A DNA stretch of 64,000 nucleotides from Carettochelys insculpta (lineage: Eukaryota; Chordata; Testudines; Carettochelyidae): contig NC_134145.1 in the NCBI RefSeq assembly GCF_033958435.1, positions 35,863,501 through 35,927,500 of the forward strand, read 5' to 3'. Positions 1 to 11,385 of the stretch are shown here, in pieces; within the stretch, counting starts at the first letter, position 1, and each line of letters starts with the position of its first letter. A model generated the notes under the pieces. The model saw only the letters and a list, made by a program, of their open reading frames with translations, did no database searches and was not told the origin of the DNA. The translations under genes and the position numbers were made by a program.

Positions 1-537
1 TGGAAAGGGTCCCATATGGGGAGAGGCTAGAGAGACTGGGACTTTTCAGTTTGGAAAAAAGGCGATTGAGGGGCGATATGATAGAGGTATATAAAATCAT
101 GAATGGTGTGGAGAAAGTGAATATAGAAAAATTATTTACCTTTTCCCATAATACAAGAACTAGGGGACACCAAATGAAATTGATGGGTAGTAGGTTCAAA
201 ACTAATAAAAGGAAATTTTTCTTCACACAGCGCACAGTCAACCTGTGGAACTCCTTGCCCGAGGAGGCTGTGAAGGCCAGGACTCTATTAGGGTTTAAAA
301 AAGAGCTTGATAAATTTTTGCAGGTCAGGTCCATAAATGGCTATTAGCCAGGGATAAAGTATGGTGCCCTAGCCTTCATAACAAGGGCAGGAGATGGATG
401 GCAGGAGATAAATCACTTGTCTTCTGTTCTCCTTCTCTGGGGCACCTGGCATTGGCCACCGTCGGCAGATGGGATGCTGGGCTTGATGGACCTTTGGTCT
501 GACCCAGTATGGCCATTCTTATGTTCTTATGTTCTTA
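1..537 (+). mobile_element. CR1 LINE, 3' end (5' part lies outside the window)
   Basis: This is the 3' terminal part of a chicken-repeat-1 type non-LTR retrotransposon. It holds the last part of the reverse-transcriptase ORF (about 1-347), a short 3' UTR, and a 3' tail at 515-537 made of repeats of TTCTTATG, the kind of octamer tail CR1 elements end in. The 3' UTR phrase GGTCTGACCCAGTATGGCC (499-517) is typical of turtle CR1 copies. The coding part is open over about 99 codons, so the copy is moderately young. Family assignment rests on recognition; the subfamily was not determined. Confidence 0.9.
51..347 (+). pseudogene. CR1 ORF2 C-terminal fragment
   Basis: Open reading frame for the end of CR1 ORF2, the endonuclease/reverse-transcriptase polyprotein. 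The visible motifs lie downstream of the catalytic domains: [18 protein letters not shown] near the start, [18 protein letters not shown] in the middle and a C-terminal NGY. This conserved tail follows the thumb region in amniote CR1 proteins. The methionine at 51 is internal to the ancestral protein and is not a real start; homologous codons continue upstream to the window edge. With no endonuclease or polymerase domain it cannot act alone. Confidence 0.85.
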
Positions 538-2780
538 GACTAAGTTAAATAGAATAGTCTGAAATCACAAAAAAAAAAAAAAAAACTTCTGGATATAGTG
601 AGTTAAGATAATCTGTGTTACATTTGGAGTTAATTGTTTTCCCAGAAAAATGTTTGCCTTTGAAATATCATTTTATATATCAAGATAAATCCAATTAAAA
701 TAGCTGAAGTATAAGTATCATCAACTGGAGAGGTCAAAGGACATTTAATTATAACTGTGCAGCCTGTCACCAGTATAACAAAAGAAAAAATGCTGACTTG
801 AACCAAAAGTACTGCCTGATACATTTAGTGTAATAAAGAAATTAGACAAACTGCATATATTAAAAACAATTGCAAAATCTATAGTCTGTTTTTGCAAGGG
901 ATTTTTTTCAAATTATTAACAAACAATGAAGAAAAGCAGTTTTTTATATGAACCTTTGATTTTGATCACAGGTTAAAGAAAAAGACATGCTTTACAGCAA
1001 AAAGATAGGAAGTCTTAGAAAACTGATTCATGACAGTGTAATTGATGCGTGTGGCTGGTTGGATGGTAAAATAACAATACTATCCATTAGAGATGAGAGC
1101 TGTAACAACTCAGGCAGTGAGGCAGTATGTATTTTATAGGTCACCTGGGCTCCATTCAGATCTACAGGTTGCTATTCCTTCTCCATACTTGAAAGCATTT
1201 AATGGATTATTATAAAAGAAAAGAGATGGTAAGCAATAATGGTTTAAATTGAAGCTCTGTGTATATATGTGTGACTTCTAAATGAGTGCTTCACTTTTAA
1301 AATTCTCCCACGGCATACTTGAAAGTTTGCCAGTGCAAATCAGAGGAATCAAAACAATGAATACAGCAGCAGAGTAAAGATACTAACTAGTATTATTTTT
1401 TTAATAGTAAGGACAAATATAAACAAGGAAAGTTCATCAACAAATAAACAATTTTCCTGACTCCCAGACTGCTGTTTGTTGTCCTTAAAGTTTAAAATGT
1501 AAAACGGTTTTAAGTATCAAATAAAGAAAAAGGACATTTCAGATTGTAACTTAAGGAATCAAGAAATTTCAGGCAGAAAGCTCAGAATAAAATCATGGGT
1601 TGAAATGCATGAATACTAGCATGCCTGGAAAATACCTCCTTCACGCCAAAAACTGATATAAGCTACTGCATGGAAAATCTTTTCTGCTTTGTTACTCTCA
1701 GGCATAAATTTTATTCCTGCCTTTAATGGGTGGCATTTTACAAATCTAATGGAACAAAATTTTACTGGCCTTCCCGAAGGGCAAAACATAGTATGATTAC
1801 AGTCCCATTTAATTTAGTATAATGCTTACAATATATAAGGAAATATATTTAGGTATCTTAAGGTAGACTCAGAGAGAGACTGAAATGACAGACAATCACA
1901 GAGCAGAGCATATGTTGCAGAAAGATGTTTGCAACAAAGATGTGCATTAAAATACTTGTTTCCTGCTCCCACAAATATCTTAAAATGCATATTCCTCTGT
2001 GGTATCTAGACATGAACCCAAGCCCAGTTCTCCCCTCTTATGCTGGTGTAAATAGCCCTGAAGGCAAAAAACTTACACATATGAGTTGAAGAGAAGTAGG
2101 CATATATTTTTCCCTATGCTAAATATAATATAAATGTTGACTTTATAAACAATTACTTGTTCCTCTGTACATGAAATGCTAAATTAAAAAGTGGGGGGAG
2201 GGGCTATAATTGTCCTGAATTTCGACAGGCTGGATGTCTGTGAAACTGGCAGGAGAAGTCATTTCAAAGCTTAAGGCCCTTCACAGAAAATACCCTGCCA
2301 TCAGAGCATCTAAACATTCTAATCAATTTACTGTTGAGCTGGGTCTGGGGAAACTAGTAGAGATTGTATTTTTTGTTTTGAAATGTATTTTTATCTAATT
2401 TTGAAATTAAACTTGACTATTTTAATTCAGAAGTATCTGCATTGCATGTTGTGACAGTTAGACTATTTCCCCAATTTTTAATAAAACATCAACAAAAATA
2501 ATAATTAAAAATATTTTGACTAAATGTTGGAAAAATTTCTGACCAGCTGTAGTAAATACGAGTCCTGAATGTTTTAAGACTCTCAGAAATGAAATAGGCC
2601 TCTTGAAGAAACAGTATTTAGTATTAAGTCTTATTTACACCTGAAAATAATTTCAGATTATTTCCCCTATTTTATATGATCAGGAATAACTTCTGAAAAA
2701 AATGTGGTGCTTATATTATACTGGCTTAAAATACTTCCCTTTTGAACCATTATGTCCCTATGTTGCAGCACTCTTTTGAA
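538..2780. other. AT-rich DNA, nothing recognised
   Basis: There is an A-run around 570-586, then AT-rich sequence with only short chance ORFs. No repeat ends, splice-bounded exons or RNA genes could be recognised on either strand. Confidence 0.5.
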
Positions 2781-4450
2781 ATAAACGCCTACCATTCTGA
2801 GCAGACATTCCACGGTGCAGTGTTCTGCAGCTAGGCTCTATGCATTCTGGGATTTTTCTTGTGGGATATGGTGGGATAATTCCCAGAATTCTGGTACTTG
2901 GGAGTCAAACTAATAAACTCCCATGATTTCTTTCCTGGTATCCCGTCATGTCTTTCTTTTGTGAGCCAGCACACCTTCAAAGAGCTGTCAGGCAGCATAG
3001 AGGAAACACACTGAGTGCTATAATCCTGATGTTTATTAATATGTGCAGGCCCATGCACATGTTTTGGCAGTCACAGAGCCAAGTGCCTTCGGATGCCTTG
3101 GGGAACAGCCACAGCTATGCTGTGGTGATGCAGATAAGGGAAGAGGAGGGTGGAATTGAACAGTTACTTGTGCATGAACTTTTTCTGGAGCAGCTTCATT
3201 CAGTGTAGCGCTGTTTCTTGGCTCAGCCAACTAACAGTGGCTGTGGTCAGGATAGTGACACAGAACAGAGAGGACTAGCACTGGCAGCAGAACTTGAGTG
3301 TGACAACCAGTTTTCCTATAAGTCAGTGTAGAGCTCACCCTGGAGCTGCAGAGTTAGAATAAACACAAAAGAGCTCTGCTTACTAATGATCAGAGTCGTC
3401 TCCATGCTATCTGGAAGCTTGCCCCCCCCATCACAACTGGTCAAGGTCAAAGTAGTTTGGTATTGGTAAATCAACTGTTGGGCTGTTGTCATAGAGGTGT
3501 GCCTTACTATCAGACAGGTGCTATTGTCTCAGGTGATGCATCTTGGAGGTCATTAATGGATTTCATAGCTGGCATTCCAAAATTGTATTGGTGGAACTCA
3601 GATGCAAATGCTGTGTACCCACACCAGGCCTGAGAGTTCTTCACCAGGAAGAGGTATATTTTCCTGATGCTGTGTGGCCTGGTTGATCATTATGGTTCAC
3701 AAATAGTAAGACAGGCTGTGCTGGAAAGATCCATGATGCCAGGATCTTTAGGAACTCATATCTGTATTATGCAATCAGAGAAGGAAATGTTGATCCCAGG
3801 ATCACTATGGACATTCATGGATTGTTTTCAGAATGGTTTTTTCTGCCAGACCCAGTTTCCGCTTTGCTTCCCTGGCTTATTAAACTGTTTAGTGGACTCT
3901 GGAATAGGAGAAAGGACCTGCTTAACTTTGCCCTGACTAGCTGGAGAATTATGGAGGCATGGGCATTTATAGTCTGAAATAAAGGTAGTGGTTCCTCATG
4001 ACCAGACTGGAGGATGCTGAGCAATATCTGCCTTGCATGATAGCTGCTTGCTGCATTTTGCATAGTATTTGTGACTGCAAGGGGGAGAGACTTTCTGAAC
4101 AGATATTATGAACAGACAGAAAGGATGCACCTGTTAAACATTGCAACTGATCTGCAGCATAGGTTCAGTGATGCATCATGTTCCTACTCTGAAGCAAGAT
4201 TGTAGCTAAAAAGCGTGGGTGGGGGACCCTTTAAATGGCTTCCATGTGAGCTGGGCTGCATGCTTTAAGCAGTGCTGAGGGCTATGGGAACAGCAAGGGC
4301 TGCCTTTTCCAGGAGCATGGAGCTGCCCTCCCCCCATATTGCCTAGGGACCCAAGGAGACTGTCAGTTCTGCTGCTGCTGCTATTTTCTCTCTTATTATC
4401 TTCTTGTTCCTTTCCTAAGGACTGCTAATATTCTGTTAGCTTTTAGATTG
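2780..4450 (+). mobile_element. Old, decayed PIF/Harbinger-type DNA transposon
   Basis: The interval is bounded only by where transposase-like sequence can be followed; I could not identify terminal inverted repeats or a target duplication. The middle (3,340-4,000) translates in shifting frames into the helix-turn-helix and DDE parts of a HARBI1-like transposase. The protein is clearly different from the transposases at 33-35 and 50-51 kb, and far more mutated, so this is an older separate family. The boundaries are estimates. Confidence 0.55.
3340..4000 (+). pseudogene. Harbinger (HARBI1-like) transposase, degenerate
   Basis: Fragments line up, across frameshifts and stops, with the intact transposase at 50.4-51.6 kb. 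They are WKLA, then FGIGKSTVG (near 3,455-3,480, helix-turn-helix; compare FGVGKATVG), then LVDHYG, then HDARIFRNS (3,732-3,758, one of the conserved Asp motifs), then LLPWLIK, then WRIMEAWAF (about 3,940-3,965, where VVERTFG carries the catalytic Glu in the intact copy). The first motif, LDGTH, could not be found cleanly. HARBI1-like proteins are IS5-related DDE recombinases. This copy has several stops and cannot be functional. Alternative: another DDE transposase with convergent short motifs, which is less likely given the motif order. Confidence 0.6.
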
Positions 4451-4539
4451 CCACTGAACATTGAGCAGATGTTTGCAGGCAACTATTCACAATGACAAAG
4501 ACTTCTTTCTGGAGTGGTAACAGCTCATTTAGACCCCAG

Positions 4540-4745
4540 CATCATTTGTATGTATAGTTGGTATTATATTTTTCTATATGCATTTATCAGTATTGAATTC
4601 CATCCACCATATTACTACCCAATCCCCTAGTTTCGTAAGATCCCTTTGAACTTTGCAGTCAGCTTTGGACTTAACTATTTTGAGTAAATTTGTATCAACT
4701 GCAAATTTTGCCCTCACTACTCTACCCTTTGTTTTCTGTCTTTAA
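4540..4745 (-). pseudogene. CR1-like reverse transcriptase fragment
   Basis: The minus strand reads open for about 55 codons with CR1-type reverse-transcriptase motifs: KFAVDTNLLKIVKSKADC, followed by QRDLTKLGDWV and MEFNTDKC. The catalytic box, normally FADD, reads FAVD here, so the second key Asp box is damaged. It is an isolated fragment on the strand opposite the CR1 at the window start. It joins directly onto a Penelope-like fragment at about 4,860. Confidence 0.65.
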
Positions 4746-4861
4746 AGTAGAGTACCTGACAAAGTTTTCATGATCATCTAACAATCCTTCAACTATTTGA
4801 ATGTCAAGCCCTTTGTTACCTTAATCACCCTGCTTTCCTCTAGTAACAAAGAGTTGGTCTT

Positions 4862-5178
4862 CTAACAAAGCAGAAGTCTGTATTCTAAAAAAACAGCAGA
4901 AATGTAGCACTTTAAAGACTTAAAAAATGATTTATTTTGTGATAAGCTTTTGTGGGACAGATCCACTTCATCAGATCTATCCCATTTCCGGTACAGACTG
5001 GCATATATAAGCCCAGTCTGTCCAATGTGCATTATAGAGGGGCATTGTTGGCACATAATGGCATATATAATATTGGTGGAAGTTCACAAGAATGTGCCCT
5101 TGTTCTTGTAACTAACGTGGTTAGGTCCAGTGATGGTATCCCCAGAATAAACATGTGGACAAAGTTGGCAGTCGTCAT
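4862..5178 (-). mobile_element. Penelope-like element, 3' fragment with GIY-YIG remnant
   Basis: On the minus strand the upstream part (5,178 to about 5,010) reads CQLCPHVYSGDTITGPN, then, after one stop, TNIIYAIMCQQCPS and MHIGQTG. These match the Cys motif and start of the GIY-YIG endonuclease seen in the Penelope element at 30.7-30.9 kb (IYTSEIITGPN, TNIIYAI, IYIGQNG). It then runs directly into the 3' UTR-like stretch DEVDLSHKSLS, the coded form of the GATGAAGTGG...CAAAAGCTTAT tail found at 31.33 kb. Much of the ORF C-terminus is missing between the two parts, so this copy is internally deleted as well as truncated. Confidence 0.7.
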
Positions 5179-5212
5179 CGTCATCGTCGTCATCATCATC
5201 ATCATCATCATT
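5167..5212. repeat. (TCA)n / (TGA)n microsatellite
   Basis: Imperfect trinucleotide run of GTCATC then pure ATC units. It lies exactly at the 3' end of the minus-strand LINE fragment that follows, so it is probably that element's simple-sequence tail expanded by slippage. Confidence 0.85.
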
Positions 5213-6065
5213 AACTGTGGGCTCAGTGCCCATTGGTGTCTGATGGCTCTCTCGCTATTTCCTTCCATCTTTCCCTGTCCAGTGCGGAGTGCCTTAGTTT
5301 CTGTAGACTAGCTCTGCATCAATCCTACTATATCATTTTTCCATTCTCTGTGGGATCTGCCTCTCCTATTCGAACCGTCCATTATGCTGGTCACCAGGGT
5401 GTGATTTTTCGTTTGTTGTTCATTCTGCAAATATGCCCAAATAGTTTTAGCTTCCATTTTATAACCTTCTGCAGCAGGTTCTCTTTCGGCTGTCTCTTTC
5501 TATATAATTCCTCATTGGTTACCTTCTGCATCTATCCTATTCTCAATCTTTCAATAACAACTCCTTTCGAATGCCAATATTCTTCTTTTCAAATCTTTAT
5601 CACCCATGTCTCACATCTGTACAACATGCTGCTGAATATGCACGTTTTCAAGATGCTCAGCTTTGTTCTTAAGCTAAGTGCTTTGCTTTTCCAGATCTTA
5701 TCCATCTCCTTCAAACTTGCTCTTGCTTTCGCGATTCTAGTTGCTATTTCCTTCTTACAGTGTAGATCATACGTTATGTTGCTCCACATATATGTGAACT
5801 TCTCTATATTTTCTAGTTCAATATCATCAACTCTGATCTTCCTTCCTATTTCCTTATCTCCATATACCATTGTTTTTATCGATGTTCATAATTGGTCCGT
5901 ATTGCTTCCGTTCTTCATTTAACAACTGTACTGTTTTCACTAGCTTCTTCTCATCTTCCTCAATGGTAACTATATCATCCGCGAACCTCAAGTTGTTAAT
6001 TATTTTCCCATGCACAGATATCCCTTCTATCTCTTCTTTGTTATATATGCCAAAAGTGCCACTCT
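5213..6065 (-). pseudogene. Non-LTR retrotransposon (RTE-like, clade uncertain), reverse transcriptase C-terminal part
   Basis: Minus-strand translation from 6,065 down gives KEEIEGISVHGKIINN, then LRFADDIVTIEEDEK with the polymerase FADD box intact (codons at 5,974-5,985). The next parts are an open stretch of 93 codons (5,870-5,589) containing RIAKARASLKEMDKIW and SMLYRCETWV, and then, with stops, LFGHICRMN and a final RERWKEIARAIRHQWALSPQ. The order FADD box, YGCETW-like box, GH..RM box is that of the polymerase thumb and C-terminal region of RTE-like and related LINEs. The element is 5' truncated at about 6,065 and ends 3' in the TGA microsatellite. It differs from the LINE at 19-22 kb. 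Confidence 0.75.
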
Positions 6066-7535
6066 ACAATGTACATTGGGAAGGGGAAAGAAGAGAAGAT
6101 GAGCATGGGGGATAGACAAAGCTTTACATACATTTTGGTAGTGCAAGGTAAGAGAATTTGGGAGAACACTCGAAGTTCTAGTCAGTCAGTCACTTGTGTG
6201 TATACATTTAAACATTATGTTTTTAAAAAAAAATCTGGATCCTCTGCTAATGTAAATGTATGTAACTGTGAATTTCAGTGGAGCTATACCAGTTTACACT
6301 AGCTGATGAGCTGGCACTTGAGTTTTTACATAATAATTTATGCCGTGATGTGATAGTATGTAACTTGTGCTTGGCTAGCAATGGAGCAAGTGACCAATTT
6401 CACAATAATTCATTTTTAAATGTATTTTGGTTAATGATATACATTTGATAGATACAGTATTTTATGTGTGAAAGAGTGAGCATGTCTATGTGATATAGAA
6501 GGCATTTTAGGCAGTTTCATCATCCTCAAGACATTTAACAAAGTTCTGCCATTGGGGGTTAAGTGAACATGTTGACTTAGTATTTTCTATTTGTTTTCTT
6601 CGTTCTTCTTCAGTCAGGGTAAAGCATACCACTGAGATTATTCCTTAGTAAGGATGAATTTGTCTTCAGTAGAACAGGATAATTTCTTAAAATGTTATAT
6701 TGTCCCAAAGTAAAGAAAGTTTAAGGGGAAGGATTTTTTTAAACATTTCCTTTATGTTATGAATATAAGTTCTTCAAAGGCTGTTTCTTTATTTTAGAAT
6801 ATTCCATCACTGTTAATTGCCATTGCCTCTAGATCACACAGACTGTTGTGTTATACATTTTACGGTTTGAAAATATTTGGCAACCAAGGATGTTTATAGG
6901 GCTAGGTCTTCAGTTGAGGTAAACTGGCATTCACTTCTGTGGAGCTACACTATTTTACACCATCTCAGAATCTTGTCCGTCTCATCATCCTTCAAGATGA
7001 GAAACTTTAAAAAATATGATATTTCATCATTACAAATCTCCAAAAAAGATGTGGTGAGCTGGCAACATAGGAGACTTCTTCCATGGTCACCCCAAGTGAA
7101 AAGCTGGGATCAGCGGCAAAGCTAGAGAAAGAAGTCAGTCACAAAGCAGAAATAGCCATTAAGCTCAATAAAAGTGTATGCTTTGAAAAGAAGTACTGGT
7201 GAAAGAAAACCAGGATGGGCATGCAGCAAGGTATAGAACAAAGAAAAAAGCTAAAAGAAAATTGGCACAGATTACTAAGTAGAAAACAGTAGAGAGCAGT
7301 ATGGAGCCATTTTTGACACAGGAGACCAGTCAACAGAACTTAGCTATCCCAAAGCATAACACAGAAGCCCAGACGTTGATGTAGGGCCAAACTTGCAAAA
7401 ATGCACACGGTAGTCAATAATGTTATAATTTTCCATGTGTGTTTGCTTCCATTCTTCTAAAAGCCTGGAGCTGTGTCTTGTTTGAGGAAATATTTTTTGT
7501 CAGGTGAAAACAGCTTTCTGAGGACACTAAGTATC
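6066..7535. other. No gene; possible small foldback repeats only
   Basis: Two short stretches (6,241-6,315 and 6,898-6,978) have the form of a foldback repeat widespread in amniotes: a half reading like GTAAACTGGCATT and a half like GAGCTATACCAGTTTACACTAGCTGA. Both are diverged and low confidence. The rest is AT-rich with no recognisable feature. Confidence 0.35.
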
Positions 7536-7539
7536 TTTG

Positions 7540-7647
7540 GTATCAGAGATAGCTGTGTTAGTCTGTATCTTCGAGAACAACAAGAAGTTCTGTGGCACCT
7601 TACATATCTGTTAGTCTGTAAGGTGCCACAGGACTTCTTGTTGTTAT
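7540..7647. repeat. Penelope-like 3' end arranged as a tail-to-tail foldback
   Basis: The sequence GCTGTGTTAGTCTGTATCTT leads into AACAACAAGAAGTTCTGTGG (7,577-7,596) and CACCTTACA. After a spacer of about 13 nt the reverse complement follows, TGTAAGGTGCCACAGGACTT with CTTGTTGTT (7,618-7,647). The arm sequence is the extreme 3' end of the Penelope element at 29.4-31.4 kb (compare 31,385-31,408) in both orientations. Penelope-like elements are known for complex inverted or tandem junctions, and this fits such an event. No coding sequence is included. Confidence 0.75.
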
Positions 7648-10600
7648 GTATGTTTGGTTTCATTTAGATTGGGTAAAAGAAATATTAATCAACTTTCCAT
7701 CGGCTCAAATCCATTCAAGTCTTACTCAGAAAAAGAATAAACCCTTTACTGATTGTGGCATAGGCTCTCTAGTGCCTGGTTTGTTTTTAGGATCCTTTCA
7801 TAGGGCTGATCCGTTTTGCTGGATTTTAATCTAATTGATGTGAAGATTGAGAATTATTTAAAAAAGAAAACATATAGCACTGCTTTTGAGGACAAAAAGT
7901 CTCTTTTGGCACTGTTATTGTTAGTAGATATCAGTGCCTTATATTAAATGAAAAGTATTAAATAAATTAGCCAGACAATATCTATAAATGATACTGTGGT
8001 CCTGTCTTTGTTCACCATTTTTATAACATAATACTGGCCGTCCAAAATTATTATCCTTTGTCATTCACTAATAGATACAGAATTGTGTATCTTTCTCAGA
8101 ATCAGACCTTAAATTTAACAGGTATATAATAAAAAAAGAATGTGAACATTTAAACATGTGAATCCATGTTTCTCATGGTTATTCTGGGTCCTTCTCTTAT
8201 GCAGCATTTATTATTCTTTGCCATGTCACTAAAGAGCAGGACAGTCATTTTCTGGGCCTGAAGTTGAAATGCAGAAACCTTTAAATAACAATCAGGCTTC
8301 CTCCTTTCTTAGAGTGAGTTAAAAGGTCATCCACTACTTAAGGCCATCTCTGTCAAATTAGCACTAGTCATCTTCCATCCTGGTGTCAAGTGAGGTTTTT
8401 AGAATAAAACTGCTCCTCTCCTAAGAAATGTACCCGTGAGTATTAAAGAGAGATACTATGATATTCTGTACAAAAAAGGTTAAATTCATAGGATTATATG
8501 TAAACATTCATTTTACCTTGGCTAACCCGTGAAGATTTCATTTTGCTTCATTTATCTTCTCTCTTACCCTATACTAAACCATTCCTGGCTTCGATGAAAG
8601 AATCATGTCTCCATTCATTTCCTATCTTGCTGAATTGCCTTTGCATTTCCTATCATCTGCACATAATCCTATTCTCGCCATTATTGTCTTAATACCAAGT
8701 ACAGCACAAGATAATGGATAGGCACTGTAATAACAGTGTGGCCTGTGGGAGCCCCTCGAGGGAAATATCTTTGACGCTGGTTGAATATTAATGTATCTCA
8801 TGTCCCTGATCTTCCTCTTTCACTTCATCTCCTGTTTTCTAAACTACATAATGACTTTCATATACATGACAAAAGCATTAGAACAGAAAAAAAAAACCTC
8901 ATTGAGCAGCAGGGTTGTGTGATATTAAGAAGCACTGTTCTCTGTTCTTTGTACGATTTTTGACCACCATCAGAGACTGTGTATGCAGGTAATTTCTGAT
9001 TTGAATGATACATGCATAAAGTAACATTATCATACTCTGTTAATCCAAATGCCCATCACAGGCACTGCATGAAAATAAATTAAAATGTAATTCTTCAATA
9101 ATGCATCTGTCTACAGCATGATTTTCAGCAGATTAAAAACAAACAACTTGATATCACTTAGACTAGCTGGTGGATTGTTTCTGAGAAGCTTAATCAGCAG
9201 CAGATTATGAATGGAACAATAAATCAAAGCAGGATATGTTAAAAACCATGTAGATTGTGTTGTAGCTACAATTTACCATACCTAATTTTTTAATAAAAGA
9301 GGAAGAATTGATTTTTGTGAGCATAAACATTGAATCCTATGAGACTTTAACTGCTATTGCTGTAAAGGGGAATGGTAAAGGTAGTATGCCCATTATGCAT
9401 TAGCAATAATCTTTTATTTCTTCTAGAAGGCACAGAAGTTTGTTTCCAGTGGCTTTTCCTATTTTGCAATATTATTCCCCCTTTCATTTTTCTTTCTTTT
9501 TCTGTTCTGACAAAACTCCCTTCTTTTTGCTGTTAGGAGCTGTTAACAAGAATTAATTCTAGTAAAGAAAGTGGCAGGTAAGACAGTTTTTCCAAAGCAC
9601 GTACACAGAGATTGCTTAAAATGTTGGCCAAAGAGGGAGTGGCCCAAAAATTCACCTCTTTTCAGAAATAAAACTGACACGCTTGCTTGCCCACACGAAT
9701 TCTCTTAATTAAATTCTAAACGTGGAGGGCTACTTGCAAACTTCACCAACCTCTTGTGTATATGAGGGCTTTAATTTTTTGTCAGTGAACCTTGCAGCTT
9801 GCAGGTTTTACAAAAGGCACGTCTGCCTGCCTGCCTGCCTGTCAGCTGTATTAAAAGCAATGCAGGTATTGACCATAAATCATTATAGATAGTATCTGAG
9901 GAGAAATGATTTCAAATAGAGGCAGCTGAGAAAAGAATACAGGTGATGCAGAAGTGGATAAGGAGGGAGAAAAGAGTCTGGAGGAACTTAAATAGAAAAC
10001 AAAATACACTTAAAAATAAACATAAGATTGATTTGGGAGCAAACAGCAGTATGTGATATATACGTTTGTTTGAAAAGGCAGAATTACCAACACACTGACT
10101 GGCATGAATAGAAAAATTCAGAAAAATGCACAGGCATTATGTGTTTCCAGAAAGCAGATAAGCTTTTCCCCTTCTGTTGGTAAATTCCACATCTCCTAGT
10201 GCACAGATGCTGCCTAAGTACTTTTCCTTTTCAGGAACCTATTAATCAGTGCTAGGTCCTAATTCAAGCTAGCAAAGGGCATTGGTAGGTCCAAGAATAT
10301 CCCACACCAGGGAAAGTGGCTGAAGTCATATTAAAAAGGAATCTGCCCCAAGGGGAAAAGAGGAGACAGTCTGTCTATGCCCATGACTACATTGTTTTGT
10401 TTTTATGTTTTAACTGTAAGATAATTAATTTGATGTTTTAAAGTTTTATAATGTTCCATTTTGAAACTATATGATCTTGAAGAGTAGTCTAATACTAAAT
10501 TACAATGATCCTGCGTGTTAAGGCATTCTCACAAAGGGGAAAAATTAATATGCAGCTACAAGGAATTGCACTGTACAGCAGAGATCAGAAGTGTCTCTCT

Positions 10601-11248
10601 AAAACACTAAGAACAGTGTTGCCAAGTCCTGTTGCTTTCATTATAAATGTGGTGTTTTTATTTCACAAATGTTTGCTTGCCAAGAAAAAGTGACGTTCTT
10701 TGTAACCCTGCTAGCGTGGGAACCGGGTGTAAGATGATGTAGACAAAAAAAAAGCCGGGGGGGGGGGGGGTTGGTTGTGGTGTGGGGTGGAACTCACTTT
10801 ACTATTTTTAGAACTCAATCAAAAATTATGGGGTTTCAATTTAGAGCATATCTCAAAAGCTTTGAGTTCAGTTTCAGTTGTCTCTTGAAAAATGCAAATC
10901 CTGGACTACTGTTTATATTATTCTTATTTGCTATATGTTAGTTCTGTGAATATCCCAGAAGTGAAGAAACAAGTAGCTTTCAGACAAAAGTCTATTGCTC
11001 ACATAGTCAGTTTTAGGCACAGAACAACTGTTACATCTCACTAGCTGCACAGGAGACAGCCACAGAGATGGGGATGCTGTCTGGTTCTCTTGTTGCTGTC
11101 TGGTCAGAAAATGAAATGGGTAGGAAACAGTTTTCCAATCCCAGGAGAATTTTAGAGATTTCAAAAAATTTCCACCCTGAACTAGGACAAAAAGTCATTA
11201 CCTCCAAATTTTTCATGAACTAATAATCTGAAAAAAAAAATGATCTCA
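7648..11248. other. AT-rich DNA, nothing recognised
   Basis: There are only short chance ORFs, a (CTGC)n run near 9,823-9,840, and an A-run followed by about 15 G at 10,745-10,770. No transposon ends or exons were recognised. Confidence 0.5.
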
Positions 11249-11385
11249 GAGAGACAAGGAGGTTGAAGTAATATCTTTTATTGGAACAATATCTCCAATA
11301 AAAGAGATTACTTCATCCAGTTTGTGTCTTTAATATCCTGGGATTGACATGGCAACAACACTCCATAATTCATGCTAGGTCAGTT
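11249..11385. repeat. Second Penelope-like 3' end, tail-to-tail foldback
   Basis: GACAAGGAGGTTGAAGTAAT followed by ATCTTTTATTGGA (from about 11,252) is repeated as an imperfect reverse complement, CCAATAAAAGAGATTACTTC then ATCCAGTTTGTGTC (to about 11,327), after a spacer of about 12 nt. It then continues with TAATATCCTGGGATTGACAT and GGCAACAACACT, a terminal segment common to turtle Penelope copies. The arms differ from those at 7.5 kb, so this is another Penelope family with the same folded arrangement. Confidence 0.6.

Noticed and set aside
5233..5922. 229-codon plus-strand ORF with a membrane-protein look (Leu/Phe/Ser rich)
   Set aside because: It is the complement of the minus-strand LINE reverse transcriptase with its FADD box; the hydrophobic look comes from reading the antisense of a Lys/Glu-rich coding strand.
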